Below, piece by piece: positions 43,175 to 45,972 of a DNA stretch of 45,972 bases; the first letter of the stretch is position 1; every line of letters begins with the position of its first letter. Location: the NCBI GenBank assembly GCA_003427395.1, contig BFEA01000114.1, forward strand, positions 1,809,726 through 1,855,697, written 5' to 3'. A program made the translations under genes and the position numbers. A model generated the notes under the pieces. The model was not told where the DNA came from. It ran no database searches and saw only the letters and a list, made by a program, of their open reading frames with translations. Source of the DNA: Chara braunii. Taxonomy: Eukaryota; Streptophyta; Charophyceae; Charales; Characeae.

Positions 43175-45425
43175 AAACATCCCCTTACAAGGGTATTTGA
43201 CCATGTTTTTGCATTCGACATGGTGACGACGTCGGCTACCATGATGGAGCCAGTCGGGAATGGAAAGGGTGTGCACGCCTGAGCGTGACGTTCGAACCGA
43301 ATTCCTCGGCCAATGAGGCCGAGGCGAATCGGCGAGAAAATTTCGAGAGTATGAGAGCGCGTTATTATGACGCGAGCCGTGATGATTAGGATCAGTAGCA
43401 ATACCCCTCGACAGAAGAGGTCGAAGGGTCAGTTGGGTTAATATTGTGTCGGTAAGATATATGACACGCACATAGACTTAATCGTTAGTACATTAGTCAG
43501 AATAAATTAATATACGCCCCGACCGTACGGCCGAAGCAATTAGAACGGCGTGATCATCGGCTTGCCGTAGCACCCAGATTGTTAGCACATGCTCGACGGG
43601 GTACCTTCCGTCCTTACTCGTATACCGCAAGTGAGGGGGAGACCCTCGCTCAACCTCCCATTTGAGGTGGGACGCATCCCTCCTGGGCATAAAACTTTCT
43701 AATCGCTCGACCACACGAGCAAACCAGTGTCTCCTCCCTTTAGGAAGGAAACATCATTACGGACCCTGATATCGTTCGTACAAGCATTAGACTCAGGCTA
43801 CTTGGACTGGTACCTGCCTACCTACCGCTACAGAGCCCCTAAAGGTGCTAACTTTTGTCTTTTTCTGCTCGGCGGCCGGTTCCCCATACATCTACCACTA
43901 TTCGGGTGATGCCGGTAGACCTGACACTTGAGTATTTTCCTCGCCGCAACCCCGATGTTACGGCAAGAATTAAGTGCCGGCCCTTCGGGCCATACCAGGT
44001 CAACCAGCTGATCACACACACACTCAAGCCGGCGAGCACACAAGCAGACGCGCGGGCCAGCAAGCGTGCATGCACGCACAGGCTAGAACGGGCTCAGGCC
44101 GCTGGTTGGACTGAGCCCCGTTACTATATACATAGTAAAGTTGCTCCTTCTCTATCCAAAGTGGGAGTTAGCTCAGTAGGTTTGGGGTCAGACTATCAAG
44201 CGACAGACTCAGGGATCGAATCTTACCGGCCCCTGCCCTAGCTCCTTTTGGCAAGGAGCTTAGCCACTCTTTACCCTACGTTCAAAAGGCCGGGACTCGA
44301 ACCCGTGACCTACGGATTAGGGGATAGTTGTTGTTAGTAGGATTAGTTGGATTTGAACCTCTGCTGTAACGTGGTCCGCCACTTGGCAGGCTAAGAGTTT
44401 TAGTAGTTAGATTCTGTGTTTTTCTTTTATTTTTATTAGTTACAGTTAGATTCTTCTTTTTAGTTACCTTTATTTATTTATTTATTTTGTTGTTTTGGGT
44501 TGTCTTTTTCTCCCTTTCTCGTACCTCATAAGATTCATTTGCCTCGATGAATCCGCATCAAAATTGTGGGAAGGTTCATTTCCATTGTGGCCGTGGGTAC
44601 GAGGCTTCAAGCTCGGCCCGCTCGGTACTATCCCGCGCCCTCGAGAAGGCCGGATCGCGAGAGAGGGACTGTTGACGAAGCGAGACGACTACGGGGCGGT
44701 AGCACGCGCAAGCAGGGAAAGATGGCCACACCATGGGCAACAGCGGACGAGCGGAGATGACGAAAGGGAACGCGGAGAGGATGGAGATGGCCGCGCGAAG
44801 GAGGCTGGGACGTGCGGAAAGGCGGTAGAAGAGGAAGTAGGATAGGAAGTAGAAGAAAAAGAAGAACGAAAAGAAGATGAAGAAGAGAGGAAGAGGAAGG
44901 AGAAGGAGGAGAGGGGGAGTAGAGAAGGGCACCTACCTGCCCGTACAGTCAGAGGACTGACGACAACGATTCGGACAACGGCGCGGGGAAGGTAGTAAGA
45001 AAGCGCAGCGAGAAGCGCTGAAACAGAGAAGGCAAGCGTGAGGAGCAGCGGAGGTGACGAGCGGGATAGCGGAGAGGAGGAAGATGGTCGCGCGCGCAGA
45101 GAAGTAGTATAGGAAGAAGAAGAAGAAGAAAAAGAAGAGGAAGAGGGAGAAGGAGAGGGGAAAGGCAGAATACTTACCTGACCATGTGGTCAGGCGATTA
45201 CGGATTGTCGGCGACGATAACAATAACCGACGACTACGGCTACGACTGATGACGACGACGACAACGGCGGAGCGGGAGAATAAGAGAGGTAAGTCCGCGG
45301 TCACACGGTTTACCTCATAGTACTTCCATCAACGAAATATATATATATATATATACATATATAAATAAATAAATAAATAAATAAATAAAATGAATCTACC
45401 TCTAAAATATGGATAGATTCACTAC

Positions 45426-45493
<68 letters not shown>

Positions 45494-45653
45494 GGAGACG
45501 ATAAGTCTCCAACCTTGGCCAACAGCTAAGTCCCCAGCTCGTGCTTTGCCGCGCGCTACGTGGATCGATAGAATGAGCAAGTCAAAAAGTGGCAGTGTAT
45601 ATTTCCACGTTTCAGCAGAAGATTCATTTCGTTTTGCTCATCCTATCGATGGA

Positions 45654-45660
<7 letters not shown>
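43175..45660 (+). repeat. Composite repeat C, copy 2
   Basis: Direct copy of 32770-35100, outside the right inverted-repeat arm. The GAA-rich plus GACGAC-rich module is present twice here (about 44820-44990 and 45105-45290) and once in copy 1. Confidence 0.8.
44155..44315. repeat. Convergent tRNA-like modules, copy 2
   Basis: Plus: GTTAGCTCAGTAGGTTTGGG (good A box, about 44166) and GGATCGAATC (B box, about 44213). Minus: ACGGGTTCGAGTCCCGG (perfect B box with paired T-stem ends, about 44291-44307). Both facing signals of copy 1 are better preserved here. Confidence 0.6.
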
Positions 45661-45724
<64 letters not shown>

Positions 45725-45898
45725 CGAGTGAGAGAGAGGGAGACGATAAGTCTCCAACCTTGGCCAACAGCTAAGTCCCCAGCTCGTGCTTTGCCGCGCC
45801 CTACGTGGATCGATAGAATAAGCAAGTCAAATAGTGGCAGTGTATATTTCCACGTTTCAGCGGAAGATTCATTCCGTTTGGCTCATCCTATCGATGGA

Positions 45899-45970
<72 letters not shown>

Positions 45971-45972
45971 GA
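45430..45972 (+). repeat. Tandem units of (GT)n-(GA)n plus a 160-bp hairpin segment
   Basis: GT tracts start at 45430, 45655 and 45900, each (where complete) followed by GA and a segment beginning AAGTCTCCAACCTTGGCCAA. Each segment contains the inverted arms ATCGATAGAA(T)GAGC... and ...GCTCATCCTATCGAT. A single unit of the same kind is at 34750-35100, where the arms read ACGAGC/GCTCGT instead of ATGAGC/GCTCAT. The window ends inside the third GT tract. Confidence 0.85.

Overview
The window is eukaryotic, non-coding and almost entirely repetitive. No intact, recognisable host gene is visible. It has long microsatellites, several satellite or minisatellite arrays, tRNA-like modules, decayed retroelement coding regions, one scaffold gap of 565 N and one single N. 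Short internal runs of TTTAGGG, a plant-type LINE remnant and a zinc-knuckle/GIY-YIG retroelement point to the green lineage. A large-genome streptophyte (a Chara-like alga, for example) is my best guess, but that is inference.

1-6.8 kb: two decayed copies of a Penelope-like retroelement (PLE), both on the minus strand. Copy 1 (about 2.9 kb down to the window edge) reads, in one frame broken only by stop codons, zinc knuckle, charged coiled coil, GIY-YIG endonuclease, a CxC...GHV motif and the start of the reverse transcriptase (RT). Upstream of it (3569-3614, minus) lies a sequence that folds as a hammerhead ribozyme. A second copy supplies an RT core (4287-5321) and a CxC/GHV block (5685-6489). 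Between these blocks three Tn5 mosaic-end junctions (5322-5684) show that mate-pair chimeras were built into the assembly.

6.7-18.8 kb: a dispersed repeat with a second copy at 26.8 kb, a 120-bp tandem repeat, six hairpins with one conserved loop and different complementary stems (9.25-9.92 kb), a second hairpin series (11.5-12.1 kb), two tRNA-like repeats, a decayed beta-class-like DNA methyltransferase gene (13.56-15.26 kb), and a LINE zinc-finger remnant (17.4-17.9 kb, minus).

18.8-24.8 kb: a satellite of about 102-bp monomers, with a seven-monomer higher-order period of about 0.71 kb in its centre. It is interrupted by a 770-bp hAT-type element with an 8-bp target duplication.

24.8-45.97 kb: a diverged inverted repeat, arms about 28.0-32.66 and 37.57-42.2 kb, centred near 35.1 kb. 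Each arm carries a hairpin minisatellite, an internal TTTAGGG run, degenerate GTGTCAC-type repeats and a long (AAT)n. A TA-flanked foldback MITE occupies the right arm only. A composite repeat with convergent tRNA-like modules lies in the spacer (from 32.77 kb) and again outside the right arm (from 43.18 kb), where it runs into GT/GA-hairpin tandem units to the window end.

The genes do not form a pathway. What recurs is mobile DNA and repeat families whose units fold into hairpins with paired substitutions.
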